A stretch of 64,000 bases of DNA from Pseudomonas brassicacearum. Its GTDB lineage: Bacteria; Pseudomonadota; Gammaproteobacteria; Pseudomonadales; Pseudomonadaceae. Numbering within the stretch: position 1 is the stretch's first letter; every line of letters starts with the position of its first letter. Below are positions 63,441-64,000 of this stretch, in pieces. Position numbers and translations under genes: made by a program. Below the pieces are notes generated by a model, which saw nothing but the letters and a program-made list of their open reading frames with translations, had not been told where the DNA came from and searched no databases. The DNA lies in contig NZ_MOBJ01000015.1 in assembly GCF_003732225.1 (NCBI RefSeq), positions 100,585-164,584 on the forward strand. The letters are read 5' to 3'.

Positions 63441-63848
63441 TCAGCTTTCCAGCCAGACGTCCCGCGCCCAGTGCCACACCGACTCCCAGGTTTCTTCGGC
63501 CAGCAGCTCTTCCTCGGCCAGCCACAGCACCACGGTGCCGTCTTCTTCGACCAGGTAGTAATTGTCACCGTCCTGGCAGATCGGAATCATGCTGCGATCA
63601 ACGCCAGCGTCCCAGGCGTTGGCGGCAACGTCCGGCAGGTAGGTGTGTGATTGCGGGTCGGTGACGGTCACCGGCTCCAGGCTGCCATACACGACGTCGC
63701 TGACGGTCAGCAGGAATTCTCTGAAGACAAACGGGATATCGATGAACAGTTGTTCTTCGATTTCCACGAGCAGGTCTTCGTCAGGCAGTTCCAAGGGGAC
63801 CGGTACCGGTTCGTTGGCTTCACGCAGTTGTTCGATGATTTCTTCCAC
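63441..63848 (-). CDS. SMI1/KNR4 family protein
   Basis: This 135-residue acidic cytoplasmic protein has the SMI1/KNR4 pattern: LPDEDLLVEIEEQLFIDIPFVFREFLLTVSDVVYG near the N-terminus and MIPICQDGDNYYLVEEDGTVVLWLAEE in the core. Many family members are immunity proteins for polymorphic toxins, but no toxin gene adjoins it here, so a housekeeping role is equally likely. Confidence 0.82.
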   Translation of the reverse strand: MEEIIEQLREANEPVPVPLELPDEDLLVEIEEQLFIDIPFVFREFLLTVSDVVYGSLEPVTVTDPQSHTYLPDVAANAWDAGVDRSMIPICQDGDNYYLVEEDGTVVLWLAEEELLAEETWESVWHWARDVWLES

Positions 63849-64000
63849 GTCCGGGATCCTCTTGCTTGATGGCGCGGTTTAGTTGGGGCGGTTTATACAG
63901 TAGCTTGCTATAGATGCAACCGCGAAATAGAAAACCCCAGCCGAGGCTGTAATGCTGTTCACTTAAGCATTTGAGTCCACGCCGGGCTTCCTAGAAAATC
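63849..64000. other. Right-edge sequence, no gene seen
   Basis: The last 152 bases are upstream of the minus-strand SMI1-type gene and contain no recognisable coding region, repeat or RNA. Its promoter may be here. Confidence 0.5.

Noticed and set aside
63441..63848. Immunity protein for the TccC-like toxin
   Set aside because: The SMI1/KNR4 gene is 47 kb away from the toxin-like gene and on the other strand, and Tc-type C subunits are not known to need cognate immunity proteins.

Overview
The window is bacterial chromosome with a GC-rich, Pseudomonas-type gene order. It runs atpBEFHAGDC, glmU, a DeoR regulator and glmS, then a D-rhamnan (A-band/common antigen) LPS cluster, then a zinc-starvation (Zur-type) region with folE2, an AmiC-like amidase and COG0523 GTPases. 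Protein sequences and REP-like repeats fit the Pseudomonas fluorescens group; species is not determined. There are no rRNA, tRNA or CRISPR loci, no IS element, and no phage genes.

Layout. 1-5.9 kb: F1Fo ATP synthase operon with its terminator. 6.0-10.3 kb: UDP-GlcNAc supply (glmU, glmR, glmS) with an empty attTn7. 10.6-13.7 kb: a two-gene NitT/TauT-type ABC transporter lacking a binding protein. 13.9-16.7 kb: a lone TccC/RHS toxin-like gene with an unrecognised C-terminal domain. 16.8-20.6 kb: LysR regulator, GST and a three-domain flavo-iron-sulfur oxidoreductase. 20.6-29.6 kb (minus strand): rmd-gmd-wbpW-wzm-wzt-wbpX-wbpY-wbpZ, which makes GDP-D-rhamnose, polymerises it and exports the D-rhamnan. 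30.0-35.8 kb (plus strand): two glycosyltransferases, two methyltransferases and an acyltransferase, probably finishing or modifying the same polymer. 35.9-39.2 kb: a DUF3142 lipoprotein and a large exported protein of unknown function. 39.2-40.5 kb: divergent LysE exporter and Lrp/AsnC regulator.

40.5-46.6 kb is the most interesting part. A Zur-box-like palindrome precedes a tightly coupled four-gene operon encoding three SPFH (stomatin/HflK/HflC-like) membrane proteins and a P1B-type metal ATPase related to HmtA. The middle SPFH protein starts with a 32-residue tail that is half histidine. 46.6-50.3 kb holds a REPIN, a gene remnant, a CFA-type methyltransferase, a cardiolipin synthase and a DUF3617 protein.

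50.4-59.3 kb is a zinc-economy region around two perfect Zur-box palindromes. One sits between folE2-(ABC ATPase, permease, binding protein)-gamma carbonic anhydrase on the minus strand and an amidase on the plus strand. The other sits between a small Cys-containing secreted protein and a COG0523 GTPase plus DUF1826 pair. A second COG0523 GTPase and another small Cys-rich secreted protein follow. Together the genes look like a zinc-limitation programme: import (ABC and P-type), metal allocation (COG0523), and substitute or back-up enzymes (FolE2, carbonic anhydrase, amidase). 59.3-64 kb: DUF3301 protein, pdxY, acyl-CoA thioesterase, a KefB-type cation/proton antiporter and a SMI1/KNR4 protein, with REP elements between.

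Start codons were re-chosen where a downstream start had a better ribosome binding site or matched the family N-terminus. Functional calls rest on recognised motifs and gene order; no database search was run.
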